Origin: Kalaharituber pfeilii
Taxonomy: Eukaryota > Ascomycota > Pezizomycetes > Pezizales > Pezizaceae
Reading direction: 5' to 3'
Length of the DNA: 64,000 nucleotides
Assembly: GCA_015179045.1 (NCBI GenBank)
Contig: WHUZ01000003.1
Location: 930,001-994,000, forward strand
In this document: positions 33,511 to 46,426 of the stretch, piece after piece
Numbering within the stretch: the first letter of the stretch is position 1
Layout: each line of letters begins with the position of its first letter
The notes under the pieces: generated by a model
The model's input: only the letters and a program-made list of their open reading frames with translations
Told to the model about the DNA's origin: nothing
Databases searched by the model: none
Made by a program: the position numbers and the translations under genes

Positions 33511-36500
33511 CATGGCCGAGATCAAGCGGTTTATGAACAGATCATAGATAACGATAGTAAGTGCTCAAATATCAACCTTGTGTCTGTGCTCGTTTGATCA
33601 GGACTGGGCTGGCAGATGTCATGAATCATTTCCCCAGGAAGCGAAGTTCTTAATCCTTGGTTTAGAGCTATGGCCTGGTTGTTTGAAGCCACTGGTAGAA
33701 GAGAAACCCGTGAGGGATACTCGGAAGCCCACGAGCACAGCATGATGATTAGCTTTATAATGTCTGCCTACGTAGATGCTCCATATGTCTAAGGTTGCTA
33801 ATGCTCCCATTGCACGGGGCGGACGCACTGAGTCGCAAAGCCCCCGTGGACCGCACCATCAGCCTCTAGCTTAGGCTCGGAGATGCTCGCCATGGCTAAG
33901 CTCAAGGCTGAGGATTGAGGCCGTGCCCGAGTTAGCCTCGGCACCGCTATTTGCCACAAGCTCGAAGTTAATGATGGCGCCGGCTCGGTGAGCTAAGCAT
34001 CTCGGGGCAAACCAATCCATCCCGAGCTCGAGTCGAGCCGGCATCGGCCCATAGCCGATCTACTTTGCTCCCCAACATCGGCAGCTGCGGTTCAGCGGAA
34101 GGCTCGCTTCGGGCAATCCCTGTAACTGCTAGTGCCTGGTATCATAGGGTGCTTATTTTACCCGCATAGTACTTGCCTGCTTGGTGCGACCTTGACACTC
34201 CGCAAGTTGTCTCGCGCTCCCAACGCTTCATTCTCGAACCCGTTCGCAAGCACAAGGCACAAGCTTTATGATCATGGTCAGCATCGGCGCGGTGTTGAAG
34301 TGGGTGATTATAATCTGGCCTAATCCTGGGCACGACAAAACCACACAAGGTCGTAGGGGCCGGAGCCGTACGACCGAACAACGTTAACCCAACCCTGTCA
34401 CGATGGAGTATCATATGACAATCATGCCGAGTACTCGGGAACTCTCTGAACGAAATTCCCCGATATCGCATACTGCGTGCATCTTACAATCATAGTCCCT
34501 TGTTGACATTGATGTGGTGCGAAAAGCTGCCAAGAACCGCAAAAACTCATTGCATCGACAGGATGCATGTGGTGTCTATTCAGGCCTACTTTCGTGAAGG
34601 CATGTCCCTCTCCACTATCCTAACCCATGAGCTAAATTCTGATTGCCCAGTGCAATTACAACTTCCTAATGGCTGTAAAGCGGAACCGACGCCAAATCAG
34701 CCAGGGCTCTCGTCTGGTGGGACTCACATGACTTGATGCCAATGGTGTTTACGAATCCATCAGTCTACTCAGCTATCTATGGTTTCGTCGACGGGTACAC
34801 ACGACTGTGATTAGACATTTCTCAATGCATATGACCTCAATCTGCGAGTTCCCTGACATGCGGAAGACCCAGAATACATCCTACCTTTATCTAGGAATAG
34901 CAGACTGCTGTGCTGCAGCGGTAGATGCTCTTTTTGTGTAGGGTGACAAGAAACGAGGATATAAGCTCCGTTTCGTAGCAACATGTCGCATCCGTGATGC
35001 TCAATGGTATACTGTCGTGAAGAAATACTGGTACAAGTGTCAATCCCACGCCTTCTTGCAACACTACTAACCTACCTCAAACATCAAGTTTTTCTTACCA
35101 ACTTCCATCTTGAGACCAGATGACTTTCCTGAACAATACCTTCAAGCATCATAATGGAGCAAGAGAAAACTTACGCTGAATGAGGGCAGCCTTTTGCCAT
35201 TCCGATCCATCCTCATAACGTCTCGGTACATGAAATAACAACGATATCTTACCTTACCTCCTCAACTAGAGTGGATACATCAAGTGTCAGCACAGCTTGC
35301 GTTCATTGAATTGCATATACGCAACTAACAGATGGTCGAGTGGTAACAAAGTACAATTAGGAATGGCACAAGGTAGCATTCCAGGGGATTGAGGACAACA
35401 CATATGCTCCTATTTTCAGGAGAATAATGAGCTGGGTCCAATAGGTACGGGCGTTAGACGGTGATTATCCTGCTTGTCTATTAGTTCTTGACACTAGCAT
35501 CAATTCTAATGTACATAAAGGGACATTTTACCTAATCATAGACATGCTGCCTCGTCTTTGAGTTCAACTGTGAAATCCCTCATCATTGAAGAATTTTGGG
35601 CACCGTTGACACAACTCTGTTTGAATTGAGAGTGTGGACTCTAGAAGTTTAGGGGAAATTGATGGTGTCATATACTTATCATTCGACAAACCATAATCTC
35701 GCTTATTGCAGTTGCTAATCCCTGACAATTTCAGCCGCGGCATGCGCCGTACACACAGAAGACGCCCCCTAGCCTCATCCAATCAAAAATGGTCAGACTC
35801 AGGGTCGAACAATCTCGACCTTTTGGGAGAAATCTGTAGAAACGTTTGGAACTTGCAATGTAGGACATTATTATTTTCAGGGGATAAGGGAGAAGACCTG
35901 GTAAGAAATTGGCATCCCAATAGGTTATGACTAAAACACCATTCGAGATCAAGGCATTCATGACAAGCCTTGCGCTTATCACTCCTCTGGCTGACACAAA
36001 GCGCCTCATAGAGAGTTTATCACTTACCTAACACTATCCAGATGTGGAATCTGCTCGCCTATGGCGTATACGCTCTTTTGAACGGATATAATTTCCCAAT
36101 AAGAAGCTTACACATGCATCACCAGCCTAGCGTCATCTGTCCTCTAGCTGATAGTATGACTGCGGGGAAAGCAGATAACGCAGTCCAGTTCCTCGGATAT
36201 GGAAAGCATTTTATATTGGAACCAAATACATCTCTTACATCCAAGCTTATTTCCCCCAATGGCTAGTTACGAGACTATTCCAAGGTATAGGAATACTTTG
36301 ATATCATAGGTGTTTCTATTACAAATACTATCCAAGGTGAATTAGCTGATAACGAGATTAGTGAAATGGAAGTGAAAGGAACAGCATTCTGAATCCTTTC
36401 CAGGACGCTTCTGAATACTCATGCAGTTGTGCCCACACCTGGTAGATCCTTGCTGGCGAATTTACCGCACCGCGCCAACCCCGTGCCGCGTGACATTTCC

Positions 36501-38743
36501 TGTTTGTTGTATATTGGTCGCGGTTACTACATACCTATTCCCGAACCAATGACAAGTAAGCGCGGCAAATTCGAGACAGGGCGGCAGCAAGAACATCCCA
36601 TCCCACTGTTAAGCGATGTACAGTACTTGGAATACGGAACAAACATAATACGCGCTGATACCTCAATGACCATTTCTTATCGGCTGTTCCAGCAATGCCC
36701 TTTACCCTCGCATGCAATCTCACGTTGGAAACTTGCATTTGATGAATTATCCTGTGATTACTTTTATTGGAGAACTCAAATGGAACATACAGGCTTCAGG
36801 CCACTGCTCCGAAAGCCTTGCTCTGTAACATCCCCAGTCAGGTTTACTGTAGGGCGGTGAGATAGCTTTGTTCATTGTTCCAAATTTGGGGTAATTGTTG
36901 GCCGTTTGAAGGCCCTTCGGAGTACAGAGCGCTAATACTCCTAGCTCGCTTAGTAGGCGTAAGGACGCTGGGATAAAATGCCGCCTGCAATGCTGATTTG
37001 ACGGCAAAAGCAAGTTTCCCCAGACGACTCTTATTGCAGCACTTGGTTGGAACCAGTACGTGACCTAACGAAAAGGGCTGAGTCGAAAGCTTAATGGAAC
37101 TCTTTGGCTGTTGATGGGCTGTTCGAGTGGAGAAATTCACTGTAGAACGAATCTAGCAATAAAGCATGAGATTTCAGGGCATTTTTTTACGATTCTATGG
37201 CATGCCATGAGAGTTAGCACCTCCTCTCTCCGAGGCTGTATATTCATTTACAGGTGCCGCTGCACCTGTGGGTGTTGGGGGGGGGGCAACAATATGAGCT
37301 CGAGCGCAGTGCAGCGCTAGTATAGTTTGTCCAGCTTGTCGCGTCTAAATAATGCATAGGCACATGTTTCAGTTTTGCTACCAATCTCAGTTATACGCCC
37401 AAGCACTGAGGAGAAATTTGATTGGAAAAGCTTCATTGTACAAGTCCGTATTTGTCCAGATACCTCAGACAATTGTTTCATTGCCATAAGAATACAAATA
37501 GATCATCGAAGGTGCTCTATGCGCAATACTGCGTACCGGTATATTCGACAGCCGCGGAGGCGAGTGTATGCAATTCGTTGTGCAGGAATGCTGTACCCGC
37601 TAGGCGAGCTTCCGCTATTAAAATTTCTTACATACGAGAAAGCTAATCGTTAAGCTGCTTTATTGCACTTTTGGTAGATTACACATAGTATCGAATACTG
37701 TGATCACACTAGTAGGGGCACAATTTCAGAGTACATGGCGTATAGTATATCATAGCCTAATACTCTAGCCCCTCGTACGTAATACCGCCTTGCTTTTTAG
37801 GACAACCACTGGTATCTGGTAGTGTACTGCAGCATCTCAGCACGAGAAAGACGTAAAAATATCGTCGCCGACATGATATAGTTCAGTCCTCATAGTAGTA
37901 TAATTGGACGGCTTTTCTTCACTTGGCGACGTCAATTGGCCGTACTATGCTGGTTTGTAAATCCCGTTCAAAATGCCACCACATACATGTACACTCATTG
38001 GGGATATATTGTAGATGTGCAGAGATTAGTCCAGGGAGTTAAAATACTTTCTGCTGTAAAGATTGGCAGGGCCAATCTAGATCAACCTGCTTCAGTTCGG
38101 CAGTCACGACGGATCAGCGAGCTTGTCAAGTGTGCACTACCCTAGAATAAACAGCCAAAGAGATGCTTCTGGGATTGCGAGTGTTGGCAATTAAGGCTAT
38201 GCACTCCAGCAGCATAAGGCCTGCATGGGGCAGTTGTACAAGTATGAGTACAGTCATGGGCGCAGCGCGTACGGTCCACAGCAATTGACTGTCAGATATA
38301 TATCTGCCGAGTACGGGGCATACAGATACTAGTGTTGACTGGGCGGCTGGCAACATCTTAACCTTAAGCAGTATAAGGCAACCGAGAAAACCCCGTTGAC
38401 ATGAATTCTCAGGACTTCCAATCGCAGAATGTCGTTCACCCGCGACCTGATGGGGGTCGTGCTGCGCGCGTTCACCGTCATCCGCACAGTCCGCCGCAAA
38501 ACTGATTTCAACCTGCGCCTAATTGACACGCCATGCCAAGCGTACAGTAGCCAGTAGCGCGAGCAACGAGCAGTCATTAGGCGCACTTGACGTAGGCTCC
38601 ACTCCAGGCCTGAACAGTACAAAACTGTACTCAGCGTCTGCGTTACCGCACCACACATTCGGTGCACTTAACACCATCAGTAGCTAACAGGGCTAACATG
38701 CAGCTATGGCTGCCGTTGTTTCTACAGATTGTTTCTTTTTTCC

Positions 38744-38774
<31 letters not shown>

Positions 38775-39235
38775 CTTTTTTGTCCCTCAGTCCCAGCCCG
38801 CGTTGCAACAGCGCCGGGGGGGCACTCGCCTGAGAGGCTCGCGGGTGTGGGTGATTCGAGTGATAGCTGACGCGCAGAGCGCAGGCAGCAGGCCAGGCCA
38901 GGCCAGGCCAGGCCCGACGTCCGAACCACGCAAGCCGACCGGCGGCCCGGCATTTGGCAGCACTTGACGCTGACGCCGCGCGCGAGCATGCGCATGCACC
39001 GCGCATGTACGGGGTTCAGTGCATAGCTGTAAGTATCATACTTGCAAGTACTTTCTGCTCGCTAGGAGGTACCTCCCGCCTGGCCCCGCCGCACCAGAAC
39101 GCCTGTCCCCCTCCAATCGCCCTGCGCACCCCTGCGGCCGGAGGGGGTGAGCGCCCCCTAGACGCGATTGCCGCCCGCCAGTCGCCAGGCCCTATCAGCT
39201 GCGCGACTACCTTGCACACACCCTCCCGCACAAAC
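33511..39235. other. Gene desert of about 5.7 kb
   Basis: A GC-rich patch at about 33.83-34.12 kb with repeated GCTCGGR-type words; otherwise moderate AT. Open frames reach 143 codons (36429-36860 plus) but show no recognisable domain, and flanking frames do not join by plausible introns. An AGGCC pentamer is repeated about five times near 38885-38909, and a long T tract lies at about 38738-38780. I see no supported gene. Confidence 0.5.
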
Positions 39236-39540
39236 ACCACCACCCCCCCCCCAATCCACGCCCACTGAGCGCCCACCCAAAAAAATCTCCCCCCCCAAAC
39301 CAAACCTAACGTTCAAGGCCCCGTCCGCCACACACCCCCCAATCCAGCACCCTACCACCACCCACTCCCACCACCACTTCCACCACCACCACCACTCCTC
39401 CTCCTCAACCACCTCTCACCCAGCCTCTGCACCCGCATCCCCCCCCCCCTCCCCGCCCGGCCCCATTAATCTCCATCACGCATCCCCTCCCCCCCCCTCC
39501 CCCCCCCCCCCCGCCCCCCGGCTGCCCTTCCCCCCCCTCG
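39236..39540. repeat. C-rich promoter-proximal tract
   Basis: Long cytosine runs (up to about 14 in a row near 39497-39512) interspersed with CCACCACC and CTCCTC words lie about 370-660 bp before the zinc-cluster gene. The G-rich complementary strand has many G-runs of four or more, so G-quadruplex structure is plausible (inference). Confidence 0.6.
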
Positions 39541-39902
39541 AGAATACTTCAAGAAGGGTGGCCTCTTCTCCCAGCCATCCGGTCCTGCGCTCCATTGGAC
39601 ACTTTCGCTCTTGAGCTGGTATTCGCGTATCTTGTAAGAAGCTCGTACACAGACGCTCTTTGCCCTCACCCCAACACACAATCCGACACATTTTCTTTTT
39701 GCTTCATCCTCGGCGACTAGCTTCAAACAAACTTGCTGCTGCATTCTCGGCCCTCTCAGTGATCAACCAGCATAGGTTATCAACCAGCATAGTTTCCTGA
39801 TTTGGAAGAGTCCGCACGCAATCAGCACACACGCATCCTTACTTACTTGCACACTCGCCAGATAGAAACGTCAGCTTGGGGGAATTCGCGAGGGAAGACA
39901 TA

Positions 39903-41717
39903 ATGCGAGAAGGGGATACAATGAACGTTGTTGCTTCAGCGACCCGTCCGCCACACCAAGAAGAGAGTACAAGGTTCACAGCTGTCAATAACGCGAGCAA
40001 CGGCAATGGTGCGAGTATGGGTATTGCGCATCATCTGACAGTGGCAGCGCCGTTGGCCTCTACAACACCTTTGAAACAGGCACCACAGCATCAAATACCA
40101 TCAACCCTGCCCCTTGAAGATTGGAACGATAATTCTGCCGAACAACCGCCTCTTAAGAAACTGAGAACTCCAGACACATCACGGCTGCTGCAGCACCAGA
40201 GTCAGTATCCGCAACAGCTCAACTTATCGAATCCTCAGACTCCGCAGCAGCAGGCTGTTCATTTGCAGAGATCAACTAGTATCCATGAATCTGGAACTGG
40301 GGCACAAGATGCGCATTCTGAGGAAAATTTACCCGAGCGGGGAAATGTAGGCGACGAGCCGAAAATGACCGAAGTTCATGAATTGAGAACTGGCGAAGGG
40401 TCTCCTCAGATAATAGGGCCAGATAGAGAGCGAAAGATAAGGAAAAGACAATTTGCCAATCGAACGAAAACGGGTTGTATCACTTGCCGAAGAAGGAAGA
40501 AGAAGTGTGATGAAGGGAAACCAGAGTGTAGGTTCAATTTCTTGGCCACGGCATCAAGTGCTCTGTCTCTCGGCTTGGTGCTAATGAGTTTTTTCTAGGT
40601 ATAAACTGTAAACGGGGAGGCTTCGTTTGTGAAGGGTACAATACCAGAGTCAGCTGGCCGAAGGCTCAACATAAACCCGCCCAGCCAGTGACTATACAAT
40701 CGAAACTCGACGTACCTCCGACTGGATCTCCCTCTTCGTCCCCCAGAGTGGATGCATCAGCGCTTCCAAGCACCGGCCACAATCTCCTTTCACTAGACCC
40801 ATCCACGGCCAGAGCACTTTCCCCACAGCAGCGACCAATGAGCCTTGAGAGGGAGAAGTCAGCCAGTACACCTCCACCTCATGTCCGGCCTGTATCCCAG
40901 TTGCCAACCTCGGCAGTAATCCCACAACAGAATCAAGAATTCTGCGTTCCTCGACCTCCTGCAACTGTGACCACCAGGCCGCTAATTGCATCACCCAGAG
41001 CCGTATCTCCGTGGCCTTCTGGCATGTTTGATAATGGGGAGCAATTGACTGAAAAGCAAAAGATGTTGAGTGGTCAAGAATATTATGGCTCCTCGCCTGA
41101 GTTAGTAGCCGAAAGGGAAAGATGCAGGATTGCGTGTCATAGGCTCAACAATGCCCTACTGTTGGCAATATCAAAAGCTGAACAATGGAGATTATTCGTA
41201 GAAACTTTGCGGCCAGGAGGGCAATTTGAAGGTATGCCAGGTGGAATAATTGATGAGGTAGACGTGGAAACGCCGTTTTATTGCAGCTATGGTACGAATA
41301 TCTCCCTCGGAAGGGAAGTGCGGATTGGGCCTGGATGCACGATTGTGGACGCCTGTTCTGTTACCATAAAAGCACGAACAATACTTGATGGTGACGTTAA
41401 GATATATACTACAACCCGTCCCCAGGACCCAAGGAAAAGGGAGGGCGCAAAAGGTCCAGAGTCCGCAAAACCAGTGGTAATTGAGGAGGATTGCTGGATC
41501 GGAGGGAACGTCACAATTCTGTATGTTTTTGCCTTCAATACTGTTTGTCTACACATGGGGTTGCTAACAATGGCATAGGCCAGGAGTAACGATTGAGAAG
41601 GGTGCAGTCGTTGGTCCAGGAAGCGTGGTCAGTAAGAATGTTCCATCGTACACTGTTGTTGCAGGAAACCCAGCCTCAGTTCTACGTGGCCTGTACCCAA
41701 ACGGCGTGGAGATGTGA
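39903..41717 (+). CDS. Zn2Cys6 regulator fused to a Mac/hexapeptide acetyltransferase-like domain (561 aa)
   Basis: Three exons: 39903-40527, 40599-41520 and 41579-41717, with GTAGGT...CTAG and GTATGT...CATAG introns. The start is the first ATG of the frame; another lies at 39921. Residues 1-185 are disordered and Gln-rich. Residues 192-219 form a textbook zinc cluster: [11 protein letters not shown] and [11 protein letters not shown] give spacing C-2-C-6-C-6-C-2-C-6-C, split by intron 1. A Ser/Pro-rich linker follows. Then comes a Mac-type helix pair (about 355-415; [20 protein letters not shown]) and left-handed parallel beta-helix repeats (about 435-560; [29 protein letters not shown]). 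This domain order is known in Pezizomycotina. The usual acetyltransferase THP motif reads TRP here ([10 protein letters not shown]), so catalysis is doubtful. It probably acts as a nuclear regulator. Confidence 0.92.
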
Positions 41718-43417
41718 ATCAGGTAGTGCCCTATCATTGTTAGGCTAATGATACGTGAGGAGTATAAATACTGGAGTCTACGGGTGAGGGAGCTTTGTGA
41801 CCACAGTTTGCATTGGTTTTCCGAATCCAAAACATGGAGCATCTCAAGTGGATCATACAACTTGCGTTCCTGGTAATGATCTACAAATATATTTTTTGAT
41901 GTTCCGCTTATTGGCGACGCTTTTCATACAGATTTTGTTTGGATTTGTTCTTAAAAGGCGTTTTAGCGGTGTTCTCTATCATTTTTTACGGCAGGTATAA
42001 TGTGTGGGAATGTTGGATGAACGTATGCACTACAGGGGATGTTTGGCAATCTTAGACTGCGCGTTGGGTGTAGTATGTGATTTAGTCTCTTTCCTCATTA
42101 TTTTTCCCTTTACAGTCTTTCGTAGGTCTTTTCTTTGTTTTTCCTTTTTTTTTTTACCATTTTTGTGTAATTGGGCTATTCCCCACGAGCAAGTTTCTCC
42201 CTCTACTTCTGTATACTGACTTTTCTCCTGTCTGTTAAATCTTTCCATTTTCTTATTTGTTGGTCAAATCATGCTTGTCACAAAAATGGAGAACTGCGAA
42301 TGTAGATGACACCCTGTGGGACGCCTTCCATTCTCTTCTTCGGGCTCGAGATTTTTTTTCTTTTTTTTTTTTCTCCCTGTGTTTCCCTTAGCGATCTGCA
42401 TGGTGAACTCGGTGTGTTCATGCTCGTCTCTCTACATACCCGTGGAGAGCTGTTTACAGCTCTAGATGTTCACGGGTGTACATCTATCAGGTGCCGTTCA
42501 TCTGGGCTTAACAGGTCACCCGATCACCAACCTCACGGTTCGGCGATGCAGTGTTCTTGTTTGTCTGTATAGTGAGTTCGAGTCTTACTCCTTTTTTTTT
42601 TTTTTTTTTTTTTTTTTTTCCTGCCTCTTTTTGCCTCGGAGTTTTCTGCTTCCGTGCATAGCTTACATTCTATCTCCGTATATCGCTTTTTTACCACTTA
42701 ATCTGTATATTTCTGTGTATTTTCATTCATACTTCTACGTTCTTAAAGATACATTAATTCTGAGATTGCAATACTGGGGGCGCTCAGTTGTAGTCTGGTT
42801 GCAGACCGATTGGGCCGAACGAATTGGGCAGGCGATTACCCGATTAGGCAGTCAGCGTCTCTGGCGCTCGTTGGACGCGCGCGGGCGGTCAGCCTCAGCC
42901 AGGCCGACGTCAAATCCAGACGCGTCCACCCCCGCGCGCTCCCCTGATGTGATGGAGCCTTAGGCTGAAGTTTCAATTCGCTCTTGCTATTAAGTTACTT
43001 GCGGCTTCCCTCTATCCGCTCTTCCTTCTATACTCCTATTCAGACGTTCCCCTCTCCCTTTGTAGGATTGGCTCTGCCCTTGCGAACAGCATCCGATTTG
43101 CTGAAGACGGTGCCGAGCCTCGAACTAGTGAACGAAGAGCCCCTCTGCTCTAACCTTCTTGGGCCGCGAAAAGGCTTGGATAGGTTTACCAACACGCCCA
43201 GCGGAAACAGCAGATGTCGAACAAATGATGCAATAACGTAGACAGTGACGTCCGTATGAATAAGACATGTCTCAAATCCCGACTGCGTATATATATATGT
43301 CAAGTGAGTGGCTTTATAAGAATCGTCAACGTCTACCATCAGATTAACTGTAGCAACTCGATTTTGGCCACTGAATACTTCTAAATTATTTTTGACAGCA
43401 AAAGAACGTTCATCAAA
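41718..43417. other. Intergenic, T-rich
   Basis: 3' flank of the zinc-cluster gene and 5' flank of CON-6. A T tract of about 28 lies at 42591-42619. The 165-codon frame at 42466-42963 crosses that tract and is not supported. Confidence 0.5.
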
Positions 43418-44270
43418 ATGTCTGGAAGGCAAAAAGACGACGAGGCTCTCAATGCCAGCGACCCGTCGTACCCAAAGACGGAGAGCAATGTTATTGGAGG
43501 TCACAAAGCTACAATCAGCAATCCACGTAAGTTTCACTGTGTTTAGTTATTTTGCTTTTTGAAAAGAGAAGTTTGAGAGCGACTGGGATTCTGCCGCAGT
43601 TACCTTCTTTTCACCGTTCTGCATAACATTTCAGCAGTTTGCTCTTGATTTGTGAACTGCTACTGGATCCTTGAATTCCTGTTGGAGCCCATTCCCAACC
43701 GCTTCAATCAAGCAATTCTGTTTGAACTCAACATAATATTCCTGTTTATATTGGTTGCAAGTACGTTTTAGTAAGTACCTTGGGCTGACATGCCATGGAT
43801 CTTCGATAAACGAACCAGGTACCTCTGAGGAAGCGAAAGCCCACTCCAGGCAAGTTCTTGACGAATTACACGGCGGGGGTGAGACCGCACATTCTGCGCC
43901 GCAAGAAAAGGACCATGGAAACGTGAAGAGAGGACTGAAAGCGTAAGTTATTCATCTGGTCATCTTGAGTTCGCGCTACCATCCACTGCACTTATGCACA
44001 CATATCATGCGGCGGCATCGAAAATACTCCAGGATTTATCCCCCTTTGGCCATACGCATGATCTGCACAATTTCTACATGATCCTGCATCGCCATAGTAT
44101 GGCCTAAACATCTCCTCGGATGGGGCGGGTGAATTTATCCGCATAACCCCTTATTAGTCCATCTTCTCAGGGTGCAGACTGACTTGATATCTAGTACTAT
44201 TTCCAACCAGTCGGTATCCGACGAGGCGCGAGAGCGCGCAAAAGAGCGGTTGGAGAAAGGAGACTATTAG
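43418..44270 (+). CDS. con-6: Conidiation-specific protein 6 family (102 aa)
   Basis: Three exons, 43418-43526, 43819-43942 and 44195-44270. Donors are both GTAAGT, acceptors CCAG and CTAG; the second intron has a CTGAC branch, and the spliced frame is continuous. The introns (292 and 252 nt) are long for this window. The protein has two copies of the CON-6 repeat. Copy 1 is NVIGGHKATISNP then RTSEEAKAHSRQVLDEL; copy 2 is NVKRGLKATISNQ then SVSDEARERAKERLEKGDY. Length matches the family. CON-6 was described in Neurospora as a small, highly polar protein accumulating in conidia; desiccation or spore-storage functions have been proposed. No signal peptide or membrane segment. The first intron separates the repeat at its NP motif, so exon and repeat structure partly coincide. 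Confidence 0.92.
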
Positions 44271-46380
44271 CTAAGCGGTGCTGACCGGCTACAAAAAAGG
44301 AGTTCTTGAGAGTGTGGGTGGAAGCGTTGGATGTGACATGGTTTTCTCATGATGGCTACTGCCTCAAATTTGTTGTAAAATGGGCAGTCTGGTATCTTGC
44401 TTGCTTTGTTGGAAAAAGATTGGAGATGTATCACATATTATTTGTGTCTGTTTAAGATGTAACTGGCAAAAGAGCTTGCTTGCTATCGATACTTGTTATT
44501 TATAATTTTAGTCTTAGTCACTCTCTGCAGTCCGCAAGTATGTTGCTGCGCGCTTCTTGTTCGTGAGGGGAGGAAGCATAATTAGCCTCCAATTATACAG
44601 AAATCGTCGATCTTGTGCGTGTAATCTTTGATCGCGGTCGTCGTAGCATGTACTTCTGAGGGTGTCGTCCATCAGCGACCACTGGGACATCATTTCAGCA
44701 ATTTGTAATGCATGGTGTGTACTTGTATCCAATGTATCCCTGTCTGTAGAATCTGATCGCTGAAGAAGGTACGACAGGTGTGATATAAGCAACCCATTTC
44801 GGGAAATGGAGGCGACCAACTTGTTGAGTAAGTTACTTACCTCAGACACTGTCAAGCACTTAATGTAGGTATACTCAGATGCAGTCTCATGCTCATTATC
44901 TATGTATTTCAGCTGCAACATGAACGTCCCTCCTTTACTGTACAAGTTTGGAAGCGAGAGAGTTTAGAAGGCACCAAGATCTTAACGACCGAAGGTCACA
45001 GTGATGGGAGGCAATTACGAGTAACTGACACACTTGTATGGATATTGTTGAAACATCCCTTCTTGGAGAGCCGAGTTAGCTATCCTCGCTAGTAACTGAT
45101 GAAAAAGCATTGTGAGAGGCCTTAGGGTCATGATCACGATATCAGGGAATACAGGACACGACAAGGCACAGTCGTAGCATTTACAGAGCGACCAAAAGAA
45201 TTACTAATTAAGCTGTGTCCAAAGAGGATGGGAACGAGAGCAAGTCTTGGGTACCTGCTATCGAAGGAACTTCTATCTAAATTACTTTATTGATCTGTGA
45301 ATGGTTGTCGACCTCGTCGTATATTTGTGAGACCTATTTGATATTGGAATAATACATATACACAAGTACCTTTGTATATTTATGTATTACATATACCACG
45401 TAATTAGGAGCTTATAGAAATCTTTTTTTTTCTTTTTTTTTTTTTTTTTGGTCTCGTAGATGCCCCATTGCAATAAGTTGGTATGAGCTTATATGCAATA
45501 GGTATTCATAGACTATAGTCTTTCACGAGACTACATATACTACAAGGATATTCAACGTTGATTTTAAGGCCTTATCCACAGCGATATCTCAACACCCGTG
45601 GAAGCTTGTAGCATAGATTGATAGAAAAACTCTGGAGCTACTATAATATCAATTCCATTCGTGCGGAAACTGTGAGTAAGCGAGAAATTGGGTTCAATGG
45701 AATCGTTAAAATGTTAACCTTGAATACCTCGTAGGCTCTAGTGAGGGGAGCGGGTCGAGGGGTCTGTATTTCAAGCTCATCACAAATCAAGTACGTAGTA
45801 GTTCAATTATTATTGTGTCCAGCTGCGTGGAAGATTGAAGCCTTTTGAAACTCCTGCGCTTACAGTATCCCAAGACAATCTCGAAAATGCAGTAAAATTC
45901 GATATCCATTATGGCAACATGGCCAAGATCCACTAATGCAAGTGTAGGCGTGTCTCACCAGCCCAAGGGATAATGCATGCCGCGCAAAAGATGTCTTGGC
46001 TGAGTTAATACGGTGTAGGCAAAAGTCCTCGGCACTATGCAGCGTAAGGAAAAGCAAGAATTGCATCCGAGCGTACCCTCCTTGCTAGTCTCGTGCCCAG
46101 ACGCTGACTCCTCCTTGCACCTCTTTTTTCAGGACTGTTCGAAAAATCACTAAAGAATCAATAAAGTAGGTAAAGAATTGCAAAAAAATAAGAGACCACA
46201 TGAATGGGCATCATAAAATCTAAATTCTTCTCAAAATTCAAAAAGGAATACTTTTGGTTGAGTTGTTGTGTTTTCTCAAGGCAGGTCCTCCTGCATACAT
46301 GCTTGTGACTCCAAGGCTTGGTAAAGCGCTTTTCCTTAAACTGTATAGTCCCGAAGACTTTTGCCTACACACTGTAGACA

Positions 46381-46426
46381 CATGGAGTTTTGTTTCTGGA
46401 ATTCATGGAGTTTTGTTTCTGGAATT
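46381..46426. repeat. 23-bp tandem duplication
   Basis: The unit CATGGAGTTTTGTTTCTGGA plus ATT occurs twice, head to tail and identical. Confidence 0.9.

Noticed and set aside
36429..36860. 143-codon plus-strand frame
   Set aside because: No recognised family and no joining exons; kept as part of the gene desert.
38329..38667. 112-codon minus-strand frame
   Set aside because: No domain or context; Arg/Leu-rich chance frame.
39168..39614. 148-codon Pro/His/Ser-rich frame
   Set aside because: It is the translation of the C-rich tract in the promoter region of the zinc-cluster gene.
39876..39902. Nine extra codons upstream of the zinc-cluster ATG
   Set aside because: The codon at 39876 is TTG; the first ATG of the frame is 39903.
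42466..42963. 165-codon frame
   Set aside because: Runs through a poly-T tract (Phe run) and lacks any motif.
44514..44945. 143-codon minus-strand frame with an internal GTAAGT
   Set aside because: Looks somewhat protein-like but no family, start context or partner exon was found.
46381..46426. Possible start of a repeat array such as CRISPR
   Set aside because: Only two adjacent identical units without spacers, in a eukaryotic genome.
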